Part shown: positions 54,148-61,833 of the stretch, in pieces
Layout of the letters: every line of letters starts with the position of its first letter
Position numbering within the stretch: the stretch's first letter is position 1
Source: Prevotella sp.
GTDB taxonomy: Bacteria > Bacteroidota > Bacteroidia > Bacteroidales > Bacteroidaceae
Direction: 5' to 3'
DNA: 64,000 nucleotides
Assembly: GCA_017458005.1 (NCBI GenBank)
Contig: JAFTGH010000016.1
Span: 42,121-106,120 of the forward strand
Position numbers and translations under genes: made by a program
The notes under the pieces: model-generated
The model's input: only the letters and a program-made list of their open reading frames with translations
What the model was told of the DNA's origin: nothing
Database searches by the model: none

Positions 54148-55746
54148 ATGCAGAAGAAATATCATATACTCATGATGATGCTTGGGTTATTCCTGATGGA
54201 ATATGCTCAAGCGCAAACGGTGCAATGGGCTGTTCGTCCCACTTCTGCACAGATAGAGAACTATGGCAACCTTCTGAAGGTCAGAAGGGCAGGGAAATGC
54301 GGACTGATGGATCTTAACAACCAAGAGGTTATCCCAGTGGCTTACGATAGTATCTCTCCTTTCCGCGATGGTCTTGCCTTCGTGATGAATAAGGTGGGGA
54401 AACAGTTGAAACTGGAAGGAATCCTGACGGAAGGCAATAATGAGTTACTGCCTATCTATGAGAATATCTATGCCACTCGCTATCTTTGGTTTAGTGAAGG
54501 AAAGATGCCAGTAAGAGGTGATGGTGGATGGGGATATCTCGGCACGGATGGAAATATGGTGATACCATGCCAGTTCCAGATAGCCTATCCGTTTAGAGAG
54601 GGATTCGCCTCCGTGATGGTGAACGATAAGGCATATTACATCAATCGTAATATTGAGTATATGCCTGTTGAGGTTGGTTATGGGAACCTTGTCTTCGCTT
54701 CCACATTCTCGGGTCAGGAGGCTATCGTGTATAGCGGATATAGCCTAACTCCTAAAGGCTATGTGATTAACCGACAAGGTCAAGTTCTCAGGAAGTATAA
54801 GACAAAGCCAGATGAACTTAAGGTGAATGCCTATGATCATTCTGTGGGTGACAGAGCACTTCAATACAGGGAGCATGTGCAACAATTAGAGCAAGACAGT
54901 CGTTATACTGTCTATCAGGAGAACGGGTTGTATGGATATAAGAAAGATGGCGTGGTGGTTCTTCCTGCCCAGTTAGAGAAGGCAGAGCCTGTGCGTGGAG
55001 AGTATGCCAATGTCCAATACAAGAGTCAGAATGGTGTCCTTCATATTGTTGACGGTTCCTTCTCCGTGCAATTGGAAAGCGGTAAAATCGATGTGGTAGG
55101 AAAGAATGCGGAGAGGGGCTATCTCCAATTGAATCTTCCCGAGGCATTGGCTGACGCTTCTGTGTCACTGCGTATGAAGGATAGTCAGGGACAGGAGATG
55201 CTGATGCAGGCAAACAATAACCAAGGTGAGCATCGCAGTTTCTCTTTCCTTCCCGCTCAAATCCCTACTACAAGTGGCACTGTTAACTACCAGTTAGAAC
55301 TATGGAGTGAGAACCTGCTATTGTGGAAAGGTAGCGAAAATATTAACTATGTTGTTACGAAACCAGCCGCACCAGTCTCACAACAACAGCAACAGACAGT
55401 TGTCGTCAAGACCGACAAGCCCAAGAAGACAGAGCAGAAGATGAGTATTGCCATGTTTAAGATTACCAAGTTGAAGGCACCTAAGAAAGCAGGAGCCAAC
55501 GATATCGTCGATGTGGCGGTGACAGTGAAGAACGACGGTGACCAACGTGGCAGGGCAGACGTGACGCTCTATGTGGATGGTAAACAAATGGGAACCAAGC
55601 CCCTTTCAGTGGGCGCCCATGGTCAGAATGATGCGCATTTCAGCGTTCCTGATGTGAAAAAGCCCCGTGTGGCAAAGGCTCGTGCCGTATTGAAAGACGG
55701 TAAGAGCAGTCAGGAGGAGAGAATTGATCTGCGCCCCTTCTATTAA
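54148..55746 (+). CDS. exported WG-repeat protein with C-terminal CARDB-like domain
   Basis: From ATG 54148 the product is 532 aa with a signal peptide (ILMMMLGLFLMEYAQA). The N-terminal half has WG-type repeats (GKCGLMDLNNQEVIPVAYDS, GGWGYLGTDGNMVIPCQFQ, GLYGYKKDGVVVLPAQ). A Gln-rich linker leads to a beta-sandwich of the CARDB/APHP type (KAGANDIVDVAVTVKNDGD, ADVTLYVDGKQMG). Both parts are protein-interaction folds, expected in the periplasm or at the outer membrane. An alternative upstream TTG start is less likely. Confidence 0.88.
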   Translation: MQKKYHILMMMLGLFLMEYAQAQTVQWAVRPTSAQIENYGNLLKVRRAGKCGLMDLNNQEVIPVAYDSISPFRDGLAFVMNKVGKQLKLEGILTEGNNELLPIYENIYATRYLWFSEGKMPVRGDGGWGYLGTDGNMVIPCQFQIAYPFREGFASVMVNDKAYYINRNIEYMPVEVGYGNLVFASTFSGQEAIVYSGYSLTPKGYVINRQGQVLRKYKTKPDELKVNAYDHSVGDRALQYREHVQQLEQDSRYTVYQENGLYGYKKDGVVVLPAQLEKAEPVRGEYANVQYKSQNGVLHIVDGSFSVQLESGKIDVVGKNAERGYLQLNLPEALADASVSLRMKDSQGQEMLMQANNNQGEHRSFSFLPAQIPTTSGTVNYQLELWSENLLLWKGSENINYVVTKPAAPVSQQQQQTVVVKTDKPKKTEQKMSIAMFKITKLKAPKKAGANDIVDVAVTVKNDGDQRGRADVTLYVDGKQMGTKPLSVGAHGQNDAHFSVPDVKKPRVAKARAVLKDGKSSQEERIDLRPFY

Positions 55747-55790
55747 GAGAATTATTATTTCTTTTTTATTAACCAAATAAGTAAAATGTG

Positions 55791-56450
55791 ATGAAAAAAC
55801 TATTTCTTTTAGCAGCCACAGCAATGATGGCATTGACGGTCAACGCTCAGGTGGGCGATGACTATGAGGAAGGTCAGCAAAAGGGTTTTGTTGACTCACG
55901 AAAGAATGTTGTATCCATCGGTGTTACCGCAGGTGGAAACTTCTCTATGATGAGTAAGTACGATCCCATCGATTTGGGTAAGCGTACGGGTATCGGCTTC
56001 CAAGGCGGTCTTGCTGCCAATGTTCATTTCGGACAGAGACAGGGTGCTGAGGCAGGTACAGGTCCTATCGGACTTCAGTTAGAGGTCCTCTATGCACAGC
56101 ACAACATGAAAACGGACTTAAATGATGATATCAAACTCGGATATCTGGAGGTTCCTGTGCTGTTTAAGTATTACATCACTAAGGAGTTAAGTATTGAGTT
56201 AGGTCCTACCTTCGCATTCTTGATGTCGAAGAAACCAGATGTGTTAGTCGGTCCTTCTACTACGATTGCTATTGGTGATCTGAAGGGTGGTGACATCAGG
56301 GCAACTGGTGGTATCTCTTATCAGACCAAGGGATTCTTCGTCAATGCCCGTTATAGTTACGGCTTCGGTGAACTGGCTGGCAACTTCCCTTGCAAGGTTA
56401 GTGCCGCCACGCTTTCTGTAGGTTATTTATTCGATGTATTTAAATTCTAA
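55791..56450 (+). CDS. outer membrane beta-barrel protein (PorT-like)
   Basis: The 219-aa protein has a signal peptide (KKLFLLAATAMMALTVNAQ) and alternating strands typical of small outer-membrane barrels: VSIGVTAGGNFSMM, GFQGGLAANVHFGQ, IGLQLEVLYAQ, YLEVPVLFKYYI and a final aromatic end (LSVGYLFDVFKF). It resembles the PorT-like barrel family of Bacteroidota. The 44-nt gap before it shows no promoter, so it belongs to the operon and gives the circuit an outer-membrane component. Confidence 0.85.
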   Translation: MKKLFLLAATAMMALTVNAQVGDDYEEGQQKGFVDSRKNVVSIGVTAGGNFSMMSKYDPIDLGKRTGIGFQGGLAANVHFGQRQGAEAGTGPIGLQLEVLYAQHNMKTDLNDDIKLGYLEVPVLFKYYITKELSIELGPTFAFLMSKKPDVLVGPSTTIAIGDLKGGDIRATGGISYQTKGFFVNARYSYGFGELAGNFPCKVSAATLSVGYLFDVFKF

Positions 56451-56462
56451 AACACTACAACT

Positions 56463-57530
56463 ATGAAAAAGTATATTTCTTTAATGGCGATAGCCATTGT
56501 TGCTATCTTCGCTTCGTGCTCGAACGATGATATCACGATAACGACATCATATACCATCAATGTGAATGCCTCTGGCGTGGTTTCGCCTTTCATAGAGGCT
56601 AGTGCTGGCGAATTGGAGAAATTCACCGATGCTGATGAGAGACTGAGAATCAGAGTTTTGGTATATAACTCTAATGGTGAACTCACAGCCCAAGAAACAG
56701 GCTATTACACCAATTACAATACCCAACTAAAGGCATCGCTGGCTCTGTCCACTGGCAATTATACCGTCATAGGTATCTCTGATGTTGTATTGATGAATGG
56801 CAGCAGTGTGGATTTCGAGTTTTGGACAATCTCAGGAATGTCCAAATTGTCGGAACTACAGATACTCGATCAGGGTTATGTAGGCTATGAGGCAAGAATA
56901 TTGGGCATAGCAAAATATTCGTTGACTATTGGTGACAACCAATCATCTAGTCTTAATGTTGACTTGCAGCCTGCAGGAGCATTAGTTTATGGTATTGTGT
57001 GGCATGCAGGCAACTGGACAATTGGTGGGGTTGCAGTTAATACCTGGAGGCTTAACGGCAACAAGTCAACCGAGGGATTGTCCTTCGATGCCAGCGGCAA
57101 CTATAGCATACTTGAGAGGTATGAGGCTGATACGCGTTACAGATTGGTAGACATTGATGCTACAGAAGACGGCAATTTCTATTATTATAATTATATATTG
57201 CCTATGAATAATCTGTATGTTAATTTCCGTGCGGTAAAGGAAGATGGGACTTACACGGATATAGATGATTATGATGGATTAGAAGGAGTCACGCTGAATA
57301 TCCAGGCTGGGGAGGAATATGCATGCCATCTGGATATGTATGGGTCGAAGACATATTATAAGCGTGTCACAAGTGAAAGTGACTTGAACTATCCGGGATC
57401 TGCAAGTTCACGCATTGCATCTGCAAGGGCGAGTGCAATGAAGCAGAACAAGACAGCAAAGATGCCTAAAGAAATCTTTAACCAATTCACTCATGAACTT
57501 AGAGCGTCAGACATAAAGGCTCAAAAATAA
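56463..57530 (+). CDS. lipoprotein, fimbrial-assembly-like (Mfa2/FimB type, tentative)
   Basis: A lipobox (AIFASC, Cys19) predicts a lipoprotein of 355 aa. The mature part has strand-rich segments that recall the minor-fimbrillin/anchor families of Bacteroidota (RIRVLVYNSNGELTAQETGY, SLNVDLQPAGALVYGIVWHA). The family assignment is tentative. It closes the twelve-gene unit and is followed by a terminator. Neighbouring fimbrillin genes are absent. Confidence 0.75.
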   Translation: MKKYISLMAIAIVAIFASCSNDDITITTSYTINVNASGVVSPFIEASAGELEKFTDADERLRIRVLVYNSNGELTAQETGYYTNYNTQLKASLALSTGNYTVIGISDVVLMNGSSVDFEFWTISGMSKLSELQILDQGYVGYEARILGIAKYSLTIGDNQSSSLNVDLQPAGALVYGIVWHAGNWTIGGVAVNTWRLNGNKSTEGLSFDASGNYSILERYEADTRYRLVDIDATEDGNFYYYNYILPMNNLYVNFRAVKEDGTYTDIDDYDGLEGVTLNIQAGEEYACHLDMYGSKTYYKRVTSESDLNYPGSASSRIASARASAMKQNKTAKMPKEIFNQFTHELRASDIKAQK

Positions 57531-57548
57531 AGATGGATTGGTATCATA

Positions 57549-57629
57549 CTTAGTTATTCACAAGAGAGAGGAATGCTTATCGTTCCTCTCTTTTGTATGT
57601 TAGTCTCTCAAACAGCCAATCGGTACAAT
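57549..57629. repeat. left cassette flank, copy 1 (81 bp)
   Basis: This segment includes a hairpin and the last codons of the ATPase gene (IVPIGCLRD and stop). It matches 59237-59317 at 79 of 81 positions. Confidence 0.9.
57563..57594 (+). terminator. terminator of the FHA/kinase operon
   Basis: AGAGAGGAA (57565-57573) and TTCCTCTCT (57583-57591) form a 9-bp stem followed by TTTT. It stands 35 nt after the lipoprotein stop. Confidence 0.8.
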
Positions 57630-58871
57630 ATAGATTCCATTCTCTTGACGGTAAGCGAACCTGCCGACTGCGGTAAGAACCATCCTAAACGAGGGTGCTC
57701 TCATCTTGGTCGTATCTATCTTGTCTGTAAGATCATTCAGGGCTTTTATACCATCGTTTATCAGTTTCTCTCCACCCAGTTTTATTTCGATGAGACCATA
57801 GGCACCATTACGAAGATGTACTACGGTGTCGCATTCTAATCCGTTTTTGTCTCGGTAGTGATATACCTGCCCATCAAGCGCATCGGCAAAAACTCTGAGG
57901 TCACGCACACAGAGTGTCTCAAAGAAAAGACCAAAAGTGTTGAGGTCGTTTATTAGGTCACTTGGGCCTAATCCGAGAGCCGCTGTTGCTATCGACGGAT
58001 CAATAAAGTATCGATTATCCGACGTTCGGATAGCGGTTTTTGAGCGTAAGTTAGGGTTCCATGCCTCCATATCTTCTATGACAAACAACTTCTTCAGTGC
58101 CGCTACATAGGAATAAATCGTTTTGTCATCTATACTTTCCACATCATTAGCCCTTACATCCTCAGCAATAGTACTCACAGGGGTCTGAGTTCCTTGATGA
58201 CGCGCATAGGATCTCATAATCCGACGTGTACGCTCTGCATCTCTTCTGACTCCATCGACTCGTGAAATATCTTTCTTTACGACAGCATCGAAATAGTCGA
58301 ATGCCCTCCCTAATGCGGTGTCTTTTTTCTGTAATGTAGCCCTTGGCCATCCACCACGACAGATGAGGTAGGCAACATCCTCCAGTGTAAGTTTGTTCTC
58401 GACGAATAATTGGTCTGGCTCACTAAAAAGTTCTCTTAGGCTAACACCTCCATTGGATTCCCCTGATTCCCATAGGCTCATCGGTCGCATTGTAAGCCAA
58501 GAAATACGACCAGTACCAGAATGCCTCATTTTGTCATCATCGGTAGGAACTGCAGAGCCTGTGAGAATGAATTGCCCGTCGTTATCACGATGATCCACTT
58601 CATATCTCACAGCATCCCATATTTGGGGAGCCGTCTGCCACTCGTCAATTAGCCTGGGTGTTTCTCCGGCCAGAACACCTTTGGGATTGATGGCAGCCAG
58701 TTGTTGCCAATTTGCCCCTCCCTCTGTGTCATCCATGTAAACGACACTTTTGGCCTGTTGTTCGGCAGTTGTGGTTTTTCCGCACCATTTTGGTCCTTCT
58801 ATAAGGACGGCCCCCATCCCTTCTAATTTCCATTTGAGAAGTTCGTCTGCTATTCTATGTTTGTACTTCAT
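57600..58871 (-). CDS. AAA-type ATPase with DUF4143 domain
   Basis: The 423-aa protein (start MKYKHRIADELLKW) has a Walker A motif (GPKWCGKTT), a Walker B-like RLIDEWQ, a sensor segment (FILTGSA) and a C-terminal DUF4143 domain with a nuclease-like core (YHYRDKNGLECDTVVHL, GLIEIKLGG). Such ATPases are common, variable accessory genes in gut anaerobes and have no firm function. The gene sits in a cassette: its promoter is in the right flank (58893-59108) and its last 10 codons are in the left flank (57549-57629), both of which recur around the Fic gene. A longer frame (to 58946) continues into the flank and is rejected. Confidence 0.9.
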   Translation of the reverse strand: MKYKHRIADELLKWKLEGMGAVLIEGPKWCGKTTTAEQQAKSVVYMDDTEGGANWQQLAAINPKGVLAGETPRLIDEWQTAPQIWDAVRYEVDHRDNDGQFILTGSAVPTDDDKMRHSGTGRISWLTMRPMSLWESGESNGGVSLRELFSEPDQLFVENKLTLEDVAYLICRGGWPRATLQKKDTALGRAFDYFDAVVKKDISRVDGVRRDAERTRRIMRSYARHQGTQTPVSTIAEDVRANDVESIDDKTIYSYVAALKKLFVIEDMEAWNPNLRSKTAIRTSDNRYFIDPSIATAALGLGPSDLINDLNTFGLFFETLCVRDLRVFADALDGQVYHYRDKNGLECDTVVHLRNGAYGLIEIKLGGEKLINDGIKALNDLTDKIDTTKMRAPSFRMVLTAVGRFAYRQENGIYIVPIGCLRD

Positions 58872-58894
58872 ATTTGAAATGCTATTAACGGATG

Positions 58895-58925
58895 CAAAGT
58901 TAGTAAATAATCCCTTATTTGCAAG
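58895..58925 (-). promoter_or_regulatory. promoter of the ATPase cassette
   Basis: On the minus strand CTTG (58925-58922), a 19-nt spacer and TAACTTTG (58902-58895) lie 23 nt before the start. The same sequence stands before the Fic gene at 60109-60139. Confidence 0.7.
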
Positions 58926-58938
58926 TTTTTTTATCTTT

Positions 58939-59030
58939 ATTTCCAAAGTTGGCTGGTTTTTATTTCCAAAGTTGGCTGGATTTCATTTCCAAAGTTGGCT
59001 GGATTTCATTTCCAAAGTTGGCAGAAAAAA
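58939..59030. repeat. four 23-bp tandem repeats
   Basis: Units start at 58939, 58962, 58985 and 59008 and have the core ATTTCCAAAGTTGGCTGGAT. Each contains CCAA-AG-TTGG, a short palindrome. The copy of the flank near the Fic gene has only one unit (60153). The units lie upstream of the ATPase promoter. Confidence 0.9.
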
Positions 59031-59108
59031 GACTTACCTGATCCAGCCTGTTCCATAACAGCCGGAGCAGTTGGTGTGGTAATGACCGTTGGGGCGCTTT
59101 CTGCCACA

Positions 59109-59236
59109 AACTCTGCCCCGCTTCTCGGCCCGGTGAAAGACGTAAAGCGTCACGATGCAACAGTGGGTCAATACCTCTATCCTAAAAATCTAAAATAGAA
59201 ATAGATTTGGTGCAAAACAAAACTTGCTAAAATTAC
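59109..59236. other. unique spacer between the two cassettes
   Basis: This 128-bp stretch continues the truncated zinc-ribbon gene frame for a few codons (EKRGRVCG and before) without similarity to the intact gene, then becomes AT-rich. No gene or promoter was found in it. Confidence 0.5.
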
Positions 59237-59317
59237 CTTAGTTATTCACAAGAGAGAGGAATGCTTATCGTTCCTCTCTTTTATATGTTAGTCTCTCAAA
59301 CAGCCAATGGGTACAAT
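59237..59317. repeat. left cassette flank, copy 2 (81 bp)
   Basis: This is the second copy of 57549-57629, with two mismatches. It includes the hairpin (59253-59261 with 59271-59279) and a stranded ATPase tail (IVPIGCLRD and stop) with no ATPase gene attached; the Fic gene ends 7 bp away. Confidence 0.9.
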
Positions 59318-59323
59318 GTCTTT

Positions 59324-60103
59324 TTAGAAGAAAACCAAAGGCAGGGCGTTCTTCCGCTTTTGGGCTAATTCTTCCTTCATGCGACTGATGGCGGTCTTGA
59401 AGAAGAAAGCAACTAAGTGCTCATCGGTTCCTTCCTCACGAATCTGCTTCAAAGCAGCGATATAAGCAGCACGATCTTTCAGTTCGATGATGAGCAACGG
59501 ATAACCCTCACGCAGAAGGATGAAGTTGGAGAGCAACCGCCCTGTCCGTCCATTACCATCACGGAATGGGTGCAGATATTCATAATAACCATGCCATTTG
59601 GCTGCCACCACCATAGGATGCTGCCCATCGGCAAGAGCACGTTGTGTAGAGAGCATCAAGTCTGGCACTCGTGCTATTAACGTCTCATGGTTACCAAAGA
59701 TGGTGTCACCTGCTGCCATGTCTTCAGTGGTATATTCCCCTGCGACAGCCCCGGGGGTTCGATAGCCCAATGTATGCTCCGTGACCAAACGGTTTACCTC
59801 TTTCAATAAAGCCTCATCAAAAGGACTATCCAGATGGCTCACCATATAGTCGAAGGCTCTAAAATGGTCAGCCATTTCCGTACACTCCAGTAACGAGCGT
59901 CCTACTGGTATCATAGCCATACCTTGCTCGCGGAGGATTCGGGTATCATCGACTGTAAACGAGTTGCCCTCAATGGCACAAGAGTGAGCCGAGAACAGAA
60001 TCTCGTTGTATTCCATCCACTGCTGCGACCCCATTCTATCAGCAATCTGCTGCAGATAGTCTAGTCGGATACGCTCGTATTCCTCTATCTCTTTCTCAAA
60101 CAT
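59324..60103 (-). CDS. Fic family protein (AMPylase-type)
   Basis: The 259-aa protein (start MFEKEIEEYERIRL) has the complete catalytic motif HPFRDGNGRTGR, with His178 as the expected base, and an N-terminal inhibitory motif of the S-x-x-x-E-G type (HSCAIEGNSF) near residue 37. It therefore looks like a class II, self-inhibited nucleotidyl transferase that modifies a host-cell protein. Whether it is a toxin or a regulator is unknown. It replaces the ATPase in a matching cassette and has the same promoter in its right flank. A longer frame (to 60160) reads the shared flank and is rejected. Confidence 0.92.
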   Translation of the reverse strand: MFEKEIEEYERIRLDYLQQIADRMGSQQWMEYNEILFSAHSCAIEGNSFTVDDTRILREQGMAMIPVGRSLLECTEMADHFRAFDYMVSHLDSPFDEALLKEVNRLVTEHTLGYRTPGAVAGEYTTEDMAAGDTIFGNHETLIARVPDLMLSTQRALADGQHPMVVAAKWHGYYEYLHPFRDGNGRTGRLLSNFILLREGYPLLIIELKDRAAYIAALKQIREEGTDEHLVAFFFKTAISRMKEELAQKRKNALPLVFF

Positions 60104-60106
60104 TTT

Positions 60107-60253
60107 TGCAAAGTTAGTAAATAATCCCTTATTTGCAAGTTTTTTAATCTTTATTTCCAAAGTTGGCAGAAAAAAGACTTACCTGATCCAGCCTGTTCCA
60201 TAACAGCCAGAGCAGTTGGTGTGGTAATGACCGTTGGGGCGCTTTCTGCCACA
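60107..60253. repeat. right cassette flank, copy 2 (147 bp)
   Basis: This copy contains the promoter of the Fic gene (TAACTTTG at 60116-60109, CTTG at 60139-60136), one 23-bp unit and the intact end of the zinc-ribbon gene. It is 98-99 percent identical to the first copy outside the expansion. Confidence 0.9.
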
Positions 60254-60769
60254 TTCGCGGCAGAAATAGAAACCACCGCCTGAAGAATAGATGTGTCTTT
60301 CCACTCTGCCAGTACCATGACAGGCGAGACATCGCTGCGGCATGTTATAATAGTCACCATAGTAAGGAGTGTAATAACCGCCTCCATAGTTGGGAACACT
60401 ATATGTGCCTCCGTAATTGGGAACATTATAATAGCCGCTATAGTCGGGTATAATAGTTGTCTGGGGCACCATGTAGATGGCGGCTTTCTGGTTGATGAAT
60501 AGCGTGACGCATCCTGGCACATAGGGCGACCAGAGGATTTGAATGCCATTTCCACGATAATCGTAGAAGGTCTCGTTCTTACCAGCCAGACTAATATTGA
60601 TGTCACCTGCTATCGCATGATCAGAATACATAGCGAAGGTGCATGACTGTGGTAGCGTGTTGTCAAGATACTGGTAGAAGGTGTCACTATATAACAATTG
60701 CTGTGCGGAAGTTGTCCCGTGACTCATAAGGAACACCGTCGCAAGGATTAGTCGTATTGTCGTTTTCAT
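60179..60769 (-). CDS. exported Tyr/Gly-rich protein with DnaJ-like zinc-ribbon motifs
   Basis: The 196-aa protein has a signal peptide (LILATVFLMSHGTTSAQ). A Tyr/Gly/Pro repeat region covers about 115-150 (YYNVPNYGGTYSVPNYGGGY). Three Cys motifs follow (CLACHGTG, CRECG, CSGCYGTG), two of which match the CxxCxGxG pattern of DnaJ zinc fingers. The role is unknown. Its last 25 codons are duplicated at 59022-59108, and those codons form part of the cassette flank. It follows the PrsW gene by 17 nt on the same strand. Confidence 0.8.
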   Translation of the reverse strand: MKTTIRLILATVFLMSHGTTSAQQLLYSDTFYQYLDNTLPQSCTFAMYSDHAIAGDINISLAGKNETFYDYRGNGIQILWSPYVPGCVTLFINQKAAIYMVPQTTIIPDYSGYYNVPNYGGTYSVPNYGGGYYTPYYGDYYNMPQRCLACHGTGRVERHIYSSGGGFYFCRECGRKRPNGHYHTNCSGCYGTGWIR

Positions 60770-60786
60770 AGGCTTGAGTTTGTTTG

Positions 60787-61512
60787 TTATGTTGTCAGAC
60801 TTTCAGGATTTATCTCCTCTCTGCTCCTTCTCACCTGTGCTATCATCTTACGATAGGTGAACTTGTGCAGTTTGACGCAGAAATAGATGAGGAAGAGGAA
60901 ACCGATACCCCCTATAGTCTCGTTTACCATTCCGCTCATCGCCAATGAGTCGTAGATACCATGGGCAATGACGGGGACGAGAAGGATACTTATCTTAATA
61001 CGTGGAGAACGGTCTACGAAATGGTAGATGGAATAGTAGTAACCCATCAAGACGGCAAAGGCGTAATGTCCGGGAACGGCAAGCAGGGCACGGACGGCAG
61101 CGGTGGTCACCCACTCATCACCTCCATCTATCAGATAACCGATATTCTCCATGGCGGCAAAGCCCAGTCCTACGGACACCGCATATACGATGCCGTCGAA
61201 ATGCTCGTCAAAATAGGGGTTCTTTCGGAGTATCAGCCATAAGGCAAACAACTTGAAGAGTTCCTCTGGTAGTGCTGCTACGCCAAATGCCATCAACGTG
61301 GTTCCTGCCAATGTGGTGGGATTCGCCTCTCCCCAAAGCAGATAATGTATCCCACTTTCCAATAATGCCACAGGGACACAGATGCCCACGCCATACCATA
61401 CCGCCTTGACGAGTAGTTGTGTGGGTTCTTTCTGGGGATCTTTCCGCCAGATGTAGAGCCATAATAGTACGGCTGGTAGTATCGCTGCTGTCAGGAGGAG
61501 AATGATTCTCAT
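60787..61512 (-). CDS. PrsW-family intramembrane metalloprotease
   Basis: The 241-aa protein has eight or so hydrophobic segments and the conserved family motifs: PEELFKLFALW, DGIVYAVSVGLGFAAMENIG, VPGHYAFAVLMGYYY and AHGIYDSL. PrsW cleaves anti-sigma factors in Bacillus; the target here is unknown. Downstream is the zinc-ribbon gene, upstream the STAS-like/HATPase pair. That pair resembles sigma-factor control modules, which makes a link plausible. Confidence 0.88.
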   Translation of the reverse strand: MRIILLLTAAILPAVLLWLYIWRKDPQKEPTQLLVKAVWYGVGICVPVALLESGIHYLLWGEANPTTLAGTTLMAFGVAALPEELFKLFALWLILRKNPYFDEHFDGIVYAVSVGLGFAAMENIGYLIDGGDEWVTTAAVRALLAVPGHYAFAVLMGYYYSIYHFVDRSPRIKISILLVPVIAHGIYDSLAMSGMVNETIGGIGFLFLIYFCVKLHKFTYRKMIAQVRRSREEINPESLTT

Positions 61513-61536
61513 CGCATATTATGAAAAAGGTTCCTC

Positions 61537-61833
61537 TCAATATTCTTTCAATACCTTGTACCTTCGTTGTAAAGCCACTAGGATACTGCGCTCAGCCATT
61601 GGGTTGAGTCCTCGAAAAGTTGTGCGGCTCTTGAGTTCATCCAATGACATCTCCAAAAGTAGTTTTGCGATACATTCATCGGCGAAAGAGTTGGATACTA
61701 CGTTGACACCAGTAAAATCAAGAACAACCTTCTCGCTACCGTTAATCAGCGGCAATAGTTTCTCTCGCAGTTTCTTTCCCATGTCTCGGGTTCCGAAATC
61801 TGTTCCGTATTCTATGAACTTAAACTCTACCAT
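61537..61833 (-). CDS. STAS-like protein (DUF4325 type)
   Basis: This small 98-aa protein with EKVVLDFTGVNVVSNSFADE in its centre matches the DUF4325 STAS-like family. It overlaps the start of the HATPase gene's end by 7 nt. Such pairs look like anti-sigma kinase and antagonist partners, but no sigma factor gene is in view. Confidence 0.82.
   Translation of the reverse strand: MVEFKFIEYGTDFGTRDMGKKLREKLLPLINGSEKVVLDFTGVNVVSNSFADECIAKLLLEMSLDELKSRTTFRGLNPMAERSILVALQRRYKVLKEY

Larger units (their letters stand above)
58893..59108. repeat. right cassette flank, copy 1 (216 bp, with expanded repeat)
   Basis: This copy matches 60107-60253 except for three extra 23-bp units and two base changes. 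Its outer 85 bp are the final 25 codons of the zinc-ribbon gene found intact at 60179, including CGRKRPNG and CSGCYGTG; upstream of that the sequence diverges. It is thus a severed 3' end of that gene. Confidence 0.9.

Noticed and set aside
44149-57530. Type VI secretion regulatory cluster
   Set aside because: Kinase, phosphatase and FHA genes occur in such clusters, but no sheath, tube, baseplate or ClpV-like gene is in the window.
58939-59030. Tandem 23-bp repeats as a CRISPR array
   Set aside because: Units are directly adjacent with no spacers, and no cas gene is present.
58960-59160. Minus-strand frame between the cassettes
   Set aside because: It reads the wrong frame of the severed zinc-ribbon gene end and the 23-bp repeats.
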